DNA from: JALXCH01 sp964495805
GTDB lineage: Bacteria > Calditrichota > Calditrichia > RBG-13-44-9
Reading direction: 5' to 3'
DNA length: 22,420 bases
NCBI GenBank assembly: GCA_964495805.1
Contig: CAZBWV010000114.1
Location: 1 to 22,420, forward strand
Part shown: positions 14,761-22,373 of the stretch, piece by piece
Numbering within the stretch: position 1 is the stretch's first letter
Layout: each line of letters begins with the position of its first letter
Notes under the pieces: model-generated
Databases searched by the model: none
What the model was told of the DNA's origin: nothing
What the model saw: the letters and a program-made list of their open reading frames with translations, nothing else
Made by a program: the position numbers and the translations under genes

Positions 14761-16016
14761 TTCAACCTCTTGATAAAGTAATAAATCGAATAGTTGTAGA
14801 TAATGTAAAAAAGTCCTGCGGAAACAGACAAAGCCATTAACATCTGGTACGGAGTGGCTCGAAAAATATACATGGCGGTAAAACGAAATACCAGAGAAAA
14901 AGCTACCAGATAAAAACCAATTTCCTGACGGTTCATTATGGTAAATGAAGAACTAATGGGCATATTAATGAATTGAAAATAGACCCAGAACGTAATAATT
15001 TGCATAAACACCCCTGCTTCGCGCCACTCACTCCCTAAAAATATCTCCACTAAAGGTGGTGCAGCAATTAAAATGATAATTACCGGGAAAACAGCTATTA
15101 AGGCCAGTTTTTTCACTGTGTTTTTATAAATTTTCATCAGCTTTGCGCCACCTTCATGGTATGCTTCGGATGCCGATTGAAGATAAACCTGAGAGACAGA
15201 ACGCCCCAGCAAATTTAGCGGAATATTTACCAGGCGATTGGCCACCATATACAAACCAACTATTTCTGAACTAAAATATTTTTTAAACATAAACACAGGT
15301 AATTGCAAGGACAGGGTATTCAAAAACACCAGAGAGGTGTTGACCAATGGGAATTTTTTATATTCAATGGCAAATCGAATCATTTCCTGTAAACGAAAAT
15401 CTTTTATATCAAAATACCCTTTTACCAATACCAGCAAAGCAGCAACCAAAAATCCGATCAGTTGTGCAGAGAGTAAAGTAACGAAAGATGGGTAAAAAAA
15501 TCCGAAACTGATGGCAATAGTTTGAGTAACCAAAATTTGAATCACTTTATTTCTGGCCAGTTCACCAAATTTCTTAAACCGCACCAGAACATATTGCATC
15601 ACCTGCATTAAACCCATTAAAAATATGCCCAGACTGATAAAAAACATATAAGGTTTTAATTCTTCTGCGTTTAACAACCGTAAAAACGATTCTCCAAAAA
15701 CAATAAACAGAGTTGTTACAATGGAAGAGAACAAAAGGAGCACCATAAGAGACAAAATAATCAGGTAGTTCCCTGCTCGCTTGTCTTTAGGTAACACAAT
15801 AGCCAATTCATATTTCAGGGCACTCACCACTCCAAAAGTAGTAATGGTGGAAAGGAATAGTTGAAGATCTCCCAGAGCCTGTTTGGAATAAAGGCGGGTT
15901 AATACCGGTAATGCCAGAAAAGCAATGGCGTTTCCCAGAGCTGTCCCGGAAAACAGTTTCAATACATTTTTAGCAAATTCGGAACGAATATTCAGTTTAT
16001 CCAGAATCTTTTTCAT
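14757..16016 (-). CDS. Wzx-type polysaccharide flippase (MOP superfamily)
   Basis: This 419-residue protein is hydrophobic throughout, with about twelve membrane segments. It opens with an amphipathic region and FSGTALGNAIAFLALPVLTRLYS, the usual first-helix pattern of oligosaccharide flippases. This is the family that turns undecaprenyl-linked repeat units from the cytoplasmic to the periplasmic face of the inner membrane. Its length matches Wzx proteins (about 400-480). It lies 13 nt after the FemAB/GNAT-like gene. A flippase here implies that modification by the neighbouring cytoplasmic enzymes could happen on a lipid-linked oligosaccharide before export. No Wzy polymerase is in the window. 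Confidence 0.87.
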   Translation of the reverse strand: MKKILDKLNIRSEFAKNVLKLFSGTALGNAIAFLALPVLTRLYSKQALGDLQLFLSTITTFGVVSALKYELAIVLPKDKRAGNYLIILSLMVLLLFSSIVTTLFIVFGESFLRLLNAEELKPYMFFISLGIFLMGLMQVMQYVLVRFKKFGELARNKVIQILVTQTIAISFGFFYPSFVTLLSAQLIGFLVAALLVLVKGYFDIKDFRLQEMIRFAIEYKKFPLVNTSLVFLNTLSLQLPVFMFKKYFSSEIVGLYMVANRLVNIPLNLLGRSVSQVYLQSASEAYHEGGAKLMKIYKNTVKKLALIAVFPVIIILIAAPPLVEIFLGSEWREAGVFMQIITFWVYFQFINMPISSSFTIMNRQEIGFYLVAFSLVFRFTAMYIFRATPYQMLMALSVSAGLFYIIYNYSIYYFIKRLK

Positions 16017-16029
16017 GCAAATTCTCTGG

Positions 16030-16971
16030 TTAGCTAAACAGATTTAGCAAAGAAAAAGGGAATTTTCTTTTATAAATAGAAAAGTACGGTTTTTGGTTTG
16101 CTCCAAACGCCCGGAAGAATCGTTCGATGGGTTCAATCATACTTCCTTCAAAATCGAACTTTTTGGTTACAGTGGCGGCAAATTGAATGGCAGTCCACAT
16201 TAACAGAGAACTGGCACCGCTGCTACGCAGAGCCGGATCGGCTCCGCCAGCCAGATAGTACGCTGAATTTTCATCCCAGATTAAATACAATCCCGCATGA
16301 ACAGTTTGATTGTTTTTATCACGTGCCAGATAGATTTTTCGCTGATCCCGGCGAACTAATTCCTGGTCCAACTTTTCCATCAGTTCCTGCGAAAAGGTAA
16401 TCGTTTTGTTCTGGCGTTGAAATGTTCGGGTAGCCAGGCTAAAAAAAAGAGCAACATCTTCCGTTTCTTCCACCATCACTTTCTTTTCTGCTTTACGAAT
16501 CTCCCGACGGATATTATCTCGAAAATCGCGAAAAATTTTACCCGGATCAGATAAATCTTCGATAACATAGGAATATCGCGTGGTTTGTCGAAAACCTTTC
16601 CAGTAAAAAGGCAGCCAGTTGGTCAGGGAATAGTGATATTTCTGATGAAAACTCACGGCATCGGGAAGTTGTTCTATAAGCTGGGTCAAAATTTTTTTCT
16701 GGAAAGCAAGACGCCTGGTATATTTCTGCTCAGCCGGGTAATTCAGATAAATGTATAACCAGGGGGTTAATCTGGGCATAGTAATAATCCGAAACCCTAT
16801 TTTTTTACGAAATGTGTAAGGAAAACAACCCAACACTTCTCCGCTGTTTTCGACCATAACCACATCCCAATTTGCTTCCCCCGCAACTGAATCCAGCCAC
16901 CAATCCCGGGAAAAAATGGGTATGGACGATTCCTGTAAACAAAGTTGGCGATATTTTTCCTTCAAATTCAT
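16030..16971 (-). CDS. FemAB/GNAT-like acyltransferase of polysaccharide loci
   Basis: This 313-residue protein has the GNAT fold of the FemAB/BioF2-like branch. An N-terminal half (about 20-130) carries IFSRDWWLDSV and VLGCFPYTFRKKIGF. The C-terminal acyltransferase half (about 145-300) carries NIRREIRKAEKK and FDFEGSMIEPIERFFRAFGA at 272-291, a very typical family signature. Members in capsule and exopolysaccharide clusters are presumed to attach an acyl or aminoacyl group to an amino sugar. That would fit a free amine left by the upstream deacetylase; this link is inference. The start overlaps the sulfotransferase stop as ATGA (16971-16968). The donor, acyl-CoA or aminoacyl-tRNA, cannot be decided. 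Confidence 0.78.
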   Translation of the reverse strand: MNLKEKYRQLCLQESSIPIFSRDWWLDSVAGEANWDVVMVENSGEVLGCFPYTFRKKIGFRIITMPRLTPWLYIYLNYPAEQKYTRRLAFQKKILTQLIEQLPDAVSFHQKYHYSLTNWLPFYWKGFRQTTRYSYVIEDLSDPGKIFRDFRDNIRREIRKAEKKVMVEETEDVALFFSLATRTFQRQNKTITFSQELMEKLDQELVRRDQRKIYLARDKNNQTVHAGLYLIWDENSAYYLAGGADPALRSSGASSLLMWTAIQFAATVTKKFDFEGSMIEPIERFFRAFGANQKPYFSIYKRKFPFSLLNLFS

Positions 16972-17954
16972 TTTGCATCCCGGTGTTTTGAGTATAGATC
17001 CTGAAGTATTCGTTCCATTAAATCCAGGTCACTCCGGGAGACCCATTGGTTTTCACTGGCTTCTACTACCCGAAAAGTCACATCATCTAAACGGGATTTA
17101 ACTCGTACCGACACCCCTTTCTTTTCCAGAAATTCGGAGATACCGGAAAGTGTTTCATTCGGATTCCGGCATAAATCTTCATAAGAGATGCGGATATATT
17201 GTTCCGGGAAAAAACGGCGCAGGTCCCGCTCAATATCTTTTTCCACCCAGAATACCTGGTGGCACACCTGTTCAATTTCAGGGAGAGATTTTATTCGATC
17301 AATCTCTTCTGGCATCACCGACCACCATTTTAACTGATTTTGACGCCGAATCCTTAAAATAGAAGCCGCAGCATGGAGTGGATTCCTTTGAATGTATAAA
17401 AAAATAGCTTCCGGGAAAATTTCGGAGACGGCCGGTATTCGTACGCTCATTTTTACATTTTTGGAAAGAAATGGTGCATGAAAAAGGCGTTCCAGATGAG
17501 TAATTAAGGAAAATATCTCCTTCCGGTCATTTTCATTCAAATATCCTTTTGGGGTATAATTGAACTTTTCTCGACCTTCGTGAGGAAACCATCGATTCCA
17601 GATATTACCCGCCTCACTGGGTGCCATACATCCTTTTTCGTACCCGAACCGGCTGGAAAAACTGCTTCGATACGTCGGACAAAAAAGAAATCCGATTTTC
17701 GTTGCGGTTAATGGACATCGATAAAACCAATTGGCAATATTGGGCAAATATGCGGTTTCGAAGGAATGTGTCAATACCTGATAGAATAGTGTGGTTCCCG
17801 ATCTGGGAGCTCCCACGATAAAAATGGGAGGAAACATCAATTCTGGTGTTCCGGAAAAAAAAAGAAAATCGAATACAGATGTGGCGTTATGGAAAACTTG
17901 AACGCTCTGTTTCACCAGAATACGCGGTATTGTACTTTTCTTCTCTTTATACAT
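16968..17954 (-). CDS. PAPS-dependent sulfotransferase
   Basis: This 328-residue protein has the two cofactor signatures of the sulfotransferase fold. The 5'-phosphosulfate loop IVGAPRSGTTLFYQV is at 46-60. The 3'-phosphate region FLYIQRNPLHAAASIL is at 185-200, with Arg 190 and Ser 198. It would transfer sulfate from PAPS to a hydroxyl or amino group, most likely on the glycan handled by this operon. There is no signal peptide, so it acts in the cytoplasm. I chose the ATG at 17954, which overlaps the deacetylase stop by eight bases, with GGGAAG upstream. An ATG at 17984 adds ten glycine-rich residues read through that region and is less likely. The gene is much AT-richer than the deacetylase. 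Confidence 0.88.
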   Translation of the reverse strand: MYKEKKSTIPRILVKQSVQVFHNATSVFDFLFFSGTPELMFPPIFIVGAPRSGTTLFYQVLTHSFETAYLPNIANWFYRCPLTATKIGFLFCPTYRSSFSSRFGYEKGCMAPSEAGNIWNRWFPHEGREKFNYTPKGYLNENDRKEIFSLITHLERLFHAPFLSKNVKMSVRIPAVSEIFPEAIFLYIQRNPLHAAASILRIRRQNQLKWWSVMPEEIDRIKSLPEIEQVCHQVFWVEKDIERDLRRFFPEQYIRISYEDLCRNPNETLSGISEFLEKKGVSVRVKSRLDDVTFRVVEASENQWVSRSDLDLMERILQDLYSKHRDAK

Positions 17955-19473
17955 TCTGTTCTTCCCACCACCTCCAAATTTCATCAGGTGAGGCCAGCCA
18001 TCCGCTGTGTTCCCGGGTCCACTTCAGAATGCGACGATACACATCGGTGTAGCCGGTTTCGTCCTGCGGATGGATGTTGTTGTTATGCCAGTTAATCACC
18101 AGCAATCCGCCGGTTTGTCGAATTCGTTCCAATTCCTGCTCCACCAGCCTCCAGGCACTTCGGGCATCCAAATATAAATTATTTTCCAGCCACAATGTAG
18201 TATCCATTAAAATCATGGGAATTTCCACAAGGGGCATGGGGACACGCTGCTTCCGGTCGAAAGGATGATAGGGTAAAGCAGTGCCCGCCCGATATCCCGG
18301 CACCCGATCGAACCCGACCGTGGTATCATACCGAAACCCCGCCGCCTGCTGATATGTGAACGTAAAAGTTTCGTCAAAGCGCAGGTAGTGCTGCCGAATT
18401 CCCGGAACAGACCGGCCCACCGCTCTTTCCAGGCGCTCCTTCTCTTCCTGCAAATATTCCCGACTGTCGAAGGAATAAAAACTGCCGTGTAACCCCACAA
18501 AAAAGCGATGGCGCAAAATGGTGCGGATGCCCCGGCGAATGCGTCGGGAGCGCAGGGAATAAACCGGATCGCGTTCGCTGCGCCGACCGGCAACAAAATA
18601 AAAGGTCGAGCGGGCCTGGTGCTGCTCCTCCAATCTGACTATGTAGCGAAAGTTCCCACTCCAGTTGGCAGCACGCATCACGGAGAGAAAAGTCCGCACC
18701 CCCCTCACCGGTAGCCACCGACTCCTGGTCCCGTGCAAAATCGCCCGTTTAATCTTGGCGAAGGTCCAGCTCTGGAGTCTGTCCACATCATGGGAGAGTC
18801 CTACGGCAAATGCGGCACCTTTCGGCCAGCGGGGACGGAAGCGCAACCTCGTCCCTTGCTCCCGGGCCAGCATCTGCACCAGCCCCCGGAGCAGGCGTGT
18901 GTACTCATCCACCCAGGGAATCCGGTACACCTGGCTGCCCAGGGGACTGTACGCCTCCCGAAATCGCCCCAGCTCATCCCGACGGGAGGTTTGCCGCTCG
19001 TTTTCCAGAGTTAACCAATAGAAGGCCGAAGCAACAATATCCGCTGCCAGCACCACTCCGGCATCATTCCGCCACACAATCGCTGTCCGGTCCGTACGGC
19101 GCAGATAAAACGGCTCGCCCGCACCGGAAACAGAACAATGGTACAGGATCAGTAGTTCCTGCGGAAAATTTCCCTTTCCCTCATCGGCATCTGCCCGAAC
19201 CGCTTCGGTGAGGGCGGGTGGGCGAACCTGGCCTGCGGAATCGTAGTAGTTTGCAGCGTGGATATGAACGGTGGCACCGCTCCGGCGCACCGGAACCGTC
19301 CCACGTCCGTAATACACACCCACAGGAGCCTCCGTCTCCCGGAATTCCTGCGCACTCATCCAGCGAACCGGGAGGCCCATATTCCGAAACAGCGTTTCCA
19401 GCACATACGCTGCCTCTTTATCGAAACTTGCCTCACAATTCACACAAACCGCTACCGTATCTGGCACTGCCAT
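17947..19473 (-). CDS. Polysaccharide deacetylase (NodB-type) with N-terminal extra domain
   Basis: This 508-residue protein has an N-terminal domain (about 1-200), as found in large deacetylases of capsule clusters, and a C-terminal NodB-like deacetylase (CE4) domain (about 215-500). Candidate metal and catalytic residues are SHDVD at 227-231, His 329 in GLHGSFYS, Arg 360 in GIRQHYLRFD and His 463 in INWHNNN. It would remove N- or O-acetyl groups from a sugar. No signal peptide is evident, suggesting cytoplasmic action. It is first in the operon, has a near-perfect Bacteroidota-type promoter, and overlaps the sulfotransferase gene. Its codons are GC-rich, in sharp contrast to the downstream genes. 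Confidence 0.85.
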   Translation of the reverse strand: MAVPDTVAVCVNCEASFDKEAAYVLETLFRNMGLPVRWMSAQEFRETEAPVGVYYGRGTVPVRRSGATVHIHAANYYDSAGQVRPPALTEAVRADADEGKGNFPQELLILYHCSVSGAGEPFYLRRTDRTAIVWRNDAGVVLAADIVASAFYWLTLENERQTSRRDELGRFREAYSPLGSQVYRIPWVDEYTRLLRGLVQMLAREQGTRLRFRPRWPKGAAFAVGLSHDVDRLQSWTFAKIKRAILHGTRSRWLPVRGVRTFLSVMRAANWSGNFRYIVRLEEQHQARSTFYFVAGRRSERDPVYSLRSRRIRRGIRTILRHRFFVGLHGSFYSFDSREYLQEEKERLERAVGRSVPGIRQHYLRFDETFTFTYQQAAGFRYDTTVGFDRVPGYRAGTALPYHPFDRKQRVPMPLVEIPMILMDTTLWLENNLYLDARSAWRLVEQELERIRQTGGLLVINWHNNNIHPQDETGYTDVYRRILKWTREHSGWLASPDEIWRWWEEQNV

Positions 19474-19504
19474 CCTTCTTTTGCCCTTCCGATGATCACC
19501 GGTT

Positions 19505-19535
19505 CAAAAATAACCACACAATTGCAGGAATCAAA
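19505..19535 (-). promoter_or_regulatory. Bacteroidota-type promoter of the deacetylase operon
   Basis: On the minus strand TTTG (19535-19532) is followed after exactly 19 bases by TATTTTTG (19512-19505). This is a full match to TTTG-N19-TAnnTTTG. Transcription would begin near 19500, leaving a leader of about 25 nt before the deacetylase ATG. Confidence 0.65.
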
Positions 19536-19581
19536 GAAAGGAGTCAAGCAAGGGGTGAACCGGACACTTTTCAGCATCAAA

Positions 19582-19612
19582 TTGTTTTTCCCCGCGGGCG
19601 GATTTAAATTTG
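19582..19612 (+). promoter_or_regulatory. Promoter of the orphan-protein/C5-epimerase pair
   Basis: TAAATTTG (19605-19612) fully matches the Bacteroidota -7 box, with ATTG (19581-19584) 20 bases upstream. The same bases also read as sigma70-like TTGTTT-N17-TAAATT (19582-19587, 19605-19610). Initiation near 19618 would leave a leader of about 40 nt before the start codon at 19658. It diverges from the deacetylase promoter about 70 bp away. Confidence 0.5.
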
Positions 19613-19657
19613 GGCACGACGTTGGGATGGTGCGGATACAGGGGAAAGGAGCACCGG

Positions 19658-20122
19658 ATGGAACAGAATAACAGCGCACATGATTTTGCCGACTTTGTCG
19701 AACAGGAAATCGACTTTATCGGGCAACTGTATGTGGAATATGAGCAGATGACCCGTTACGACGACATTTTAACTGCTCCGGATCAGATCCGCAGCCTGGC
19801 CAGCCTGTTTTATGACTTCGTGAACCGGATTTTCATGCTCCGGGAAAGCAGCGAAACGGTTTCGCTTCCGGAGGAGTTTTCGGTGGAACAAGCAAACTCC
19901 GGAGAGGTCTCCTGCGAGCTATTTTTCCTATCCCGGAACACCCTCAGTGTGCTGGGACCGTTTCTGGACTTCTACCGGGAATATCCAGACAAATATCCCG
20001 CTCACATCGATCCGAACACCGTGCGGATGCTGTACCACCTGTTTCCCGAAGCCACCCGTGAGGTGGCGGCGGACCTCCGACAGATCGCCAGAACGCTTCG
20101 AGGAGAAAACCATGCCGGGTAA
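19658..20122 (+). CDS. Unrecognised 154-residue acidic protein, coupled to the C5-epimerase
   Basis: I do not recognise this protein. It is acidic and predicted mostly helical, with no signal peptide or membrane segment. The N-terminal half has an amphipathic pattern (FADFVEQEIDFIGQLYVEYE at 11-30), and the end carries REVAADLRQIARTLRG. The start at 19658 is preceded by AAAGGAG; a TTG at 19610 would add 16 residues and is unlikely. Its last 11 bases overlap the first codons of the epimerase gene, whose ribosome-binding site (AGGAGA) lies inside this gene, so the two are made together. It may be a partner or regulator of the epimerase; nothing in the sequence proves that. Confidence 0.75.
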   Translation: MEQNNSAHDFADFVEQEIDFIGQLYVEYEQMTRYDDILTAPDQIRSLASLFYDFVNRIFMLRESSETVSLPEEFSVEQANSGEVSCELFFLSRNTLSVLGPFLDFYREYPDKYPAHIDPNTVRMLYHLFPEATREVAADLRQIARTLRGENHAG

Positions 20123-21107
20123 GCTCCAAAAAGCCGCTTTTATGCTGCGCAAATTCTGGAAGGACATTACCCGCGACCGGCAGATTTACCGGTTAACCGA
20201 TGATTTGCACAGCTCACGCCTGGGCGAATACTACTTTCTGATGACCGAAGAGCAGATGCGTTCCGGTCACAGCCAGCAATATCACTTCGATGACGAAGGC
20301 ATTCCCATCATTCCCACCTATATCGATGTAGAAGAGCGGCGACTCATCTACTACCCCATATCCATCGGGCAGTATGGTCTGGCCATCTGGCACACCTATT
20401 TACAAACCGGAGCGGAGGCAGACAAAAACCGTTTTCTGAAAATTGCCGACTGGTTTTACCGGAATCGGGTGGAGGACAAACGGTTAGGTGCGTACTGGCT
20501 TACCGATGTGGACAAACCGGCTTATCGCATCCGCAAACCCTGGAAGTCCGCATTCTCCCAGGCGCGCGCCATTAACATTCTGCTGCGTGCGTACCAAATC
20601 ACCGGCTGGGAACCGTACCGCGAAGTAGCCGAACAGGCACTCCAACCATTCCGCTATTCCGTGGCAGATGGCGGGGTGGCCACGTTTACTCAACACGGCC
20701 CTTTTTACGAAGAATATCCCGCTCAGGTACCGGTTCTGGTTTTAAATGGGATGATTTTTGCCCTGTGCGGCGTGTACGACTTTGTGCGCACCCATCCGGA
20801 ACATGCCGAAGCCCGGGAGATTTTTGACCAGGGAGTGAAAACACTGGAAAACATCCTGCCCGAGTACGACATGGGTTTCTGGAGCAAATATTCCCTGTGT
20901 TCGGCAGATTTCCACCCCGAAGTGGACCCCGCTACTATTGGGTACCATCACCTGCACATCATTCAACTGGAACTTATGGAGCGCCTGACCGGACGCACAG
21001 TGTTCGGGGAATTCGCCCGACGCTGGAAGACCTATGCCCGTTTGAAAAATTACCTGCGTATGTATGCCATAAAATATAAAGCACTGAAAAAGATGAATCG
21101 CCTGTAA
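20112..21107 (+). CDS. D-glucuronyl C5-epimerase-like protein
   Basis: This 331-residue protein matches the C-terminal catalytic domain of heparosan glucuronyl C5-epimerases. Family-like blocks are IYYPISIGQYGLAIWHTYL (79-97), SAFSQARAINILLRAYQITG (146-165), PVLVLNGMIFALCGVYDF (207-224), EYDMGFWSKYSL (251-262) and GYHHLHIIQLELME (277-290). These enzymes invert C5 of glucuronic acid to give iduronic acid in a polymer. The animal enzyme is about 600 residues with a membrane anchor; this form lacks the N-terminal part and any signal peptide. AGGAGA six bases before the ATG fixes the start. It overlaps the orphan gene by 11 nt. Sugar specificity is inferred; a related uronate or a structural homologue remains possible. 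Confidence 0.82.
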   Translation: MPGKLQKAAFMLRKFWKDITRDRQIYRLTDDLHSSRLGEYYFLMTEEQMRSGHSQQYHFDDEGIPIIPTYIDVEERRLIYYPISIGQYGLAIWHTYLQTGAEADKNRFLKIADWFYRNRVEDKRLGAYWLTDVDKPAYRIRKPWKSAFSQARAINILLRAYQITGWEPYREVAEQALQPFRYSVADGGVATFTQHGPFYEEYPAQVPVLVLNGMIFALCGVYDFVRTHPEHAEAREIFDQGVKTLENILPEYDMGFWSKYSLCSADFHPEVDPATIGYHHLHIIQLELMERLTGRTVFGEFARRWKTYARLKNYLRMYAIKYKALKKMNRL

Positions 21108-21190
21108 ACAAAACCACCCGCTGTTTTCTACCGATGTATCTAACCTTTTTTCTCCCACATGTTCTCTCCGCAAAAAATTTTGGAACTGGA

Positions 21191-21219
21191 TTGAATATTT
21201 TCCGGAGAAAGTGTAAAAT
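21191..21219 (+). promoter_or_regulatory. Sigma70-like promoter of cfa
   Basis: TTGAAT (21191-21196) is followed after 17 bases by TAAAAT (21214-21219), close to the sigma70 consensus. It is 32 nt upstream of the cfa start codon. The 144-nt gap after the epimerase gene shows no terminator hairpin. Confidence 0.55.
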
Positions 21220-21251
21220 ATAGGTAGAACGACGAGGCGGAGGAGAACACC

Positions 21252-22373
21252 ATGGCGTCAAAAAAATCAGAAAAAATTGTGCGGGAATTGTTAGAGATTG
21301 CCGGAATTACCGTAAACGGCGATAAACCTTACGACATTCAGGTACACAACAACAACCTGTACGACCGGGTATTACGGGACCATGCGCTGGGTCTGGGGGA
21401 ATCGTACATGGACGGCTGGTGGGACTGCCAGGCGCTGGATCAATTTTTCGATCGCATCTTGCGCGCCCGACTGGATGAGGCAGTTAAAGGAAGCTGGAAG
21501 GTGAAACTGCACATCCTGCGCTCAAAACTGTTTAACCTGCAAGCCAAACACCGCGCTTTTGAAGTGGGCAAAAAGCACTACGATGTGGGCAACGATCTGT
21601 ACACCCGAATGCTGGATAAACGCATGAACTACACCTGTGCTTACTGGAAAAATGCCAAAACACTGGACGAAGCACAGGAAGCGAAGCTGGACCTGGTGTG
21701 CCGAAAAATCGGGCTGGAACCGGGAATGACCGTACTGGAGTTAGGGTGTGGATGGGGCTCGTTTGCCATCTATGCGGCGGAAAAATACGGTGCACACGTC
21801 ACCGGCGTAACCGTCTCCCGGGAACAGGTGGAACTGGGCACGGAAATGGCCAAAGGGTTACCGGTGGAATTAAAGCTGATGGATTACCGGGAAGTCACCG
21901 GCAAATACGATCGGGTGATTTCCATCGGAATCATGGAACACGTGGGATATAAAAACTACCGCACTTATATGGAGGTGGTGGACCGCACGCTGAAGGATGA
22001 CGGTATCGCTTTCTTCCACACGATTGGCGGAAACGTAAGTACCACCACCGCCAATGCCTGGACCACCAAATATATTTTCCCCAACGGGATGTTGCCCTCC
22101 ATCGCGCAATTGGGCAAGGCGATGGAAGGATTGTTTGTAATGGAGGACTGGCACAACATCGGTCCTCATTACGATCCCACCCTGATGGCGTGGTACCACA
22201 ATTTCGAAGCAGCCTGGCCGGAGCTGAAGGATAAGTACGGTGAACGGTTCTACCGGATGTGGAAATATTATCTGCTCAGCTCTGCTGGTGGATTTCGCGC
22301 CCGCCAGACCCAACTCTGGCAGGTGGTAATGACCAAGCCGGGTCATCCTCAACCGGATTGTCGGTTGTCCTGA
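21252..22373 (+). CDS. cfa: Cyclopropane-fatty-acyl-phospholipid synthase
   Basis: This 373-residue enzyme methylenates double bonds of phospholipid acyl chains using S-adenosylmethionine, at the inner membrane. An N-terminal helical domain (about 1-110) has LGLGESYMDGWW. The methyltransferase domain has the SAM motif VLELGCGWGSFA (161-172). Residues equivalent to the bicarbonate site of E. coli Cfa are all kept: Cys 129, Glu 229, His 256, Ile 258 and Tyr 307, each offset by ten from the E. coli numbering. KYIFPNGMLPS and FVMEDWHN are also conserved. Length (E. coli 382) is normal. A GGAGG-type ribosome-binding site precedes the ATG. It has its own promoter and is probably unrelated to the glycan genes beside it. 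Confidence 0.95.
   Translation: MASKKSEKIVRELLEIAGITVNGDKPYDIQVHNNNLYDRVLRDHALGLGESYMDGWWDCQALDQFFDRILRARLDEAVKGSWKVKLHILRSKLFNLQAKHRAFEVGKKHYDVGNDLYTRMLDKRMNYTCAYWKNAKTLDEAQEAKLDLVCRKIGLEPGMTVLELGCGWGSFAIYAAEKYGAHVTGVTVSREQVELGTEMAKGLPVELKLMDYREVTGKYDRVISIGIMEHVGYKNYRTYMEVVDRTLKDDGIAFFHTIGGNVSTTTANAWTTKYIFPNGMLPSIAQLGKAMEGLFVMEDWHNIGPHYDPTLMAWYHNFEAAWPELKDKYGERFYRMWKYYLLSSAGGFRARQTQLWQVVMTKPGHPQPDCRLS

Noticed and set aside
18665..19211. Several plus-strand ORFs opposite the deacetylase
   Set aside because: They are antisense reading frames opened by the high GC content, with Pro/Arg-rich translations and no domain.
19947..20111. Upstream GTG start that would lengthen the epimerase by 55 residues
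   Set aside because: The extension lies out of frame inside the orphan gene, and the ATG at 20112 has a well-placed AGGAGA.
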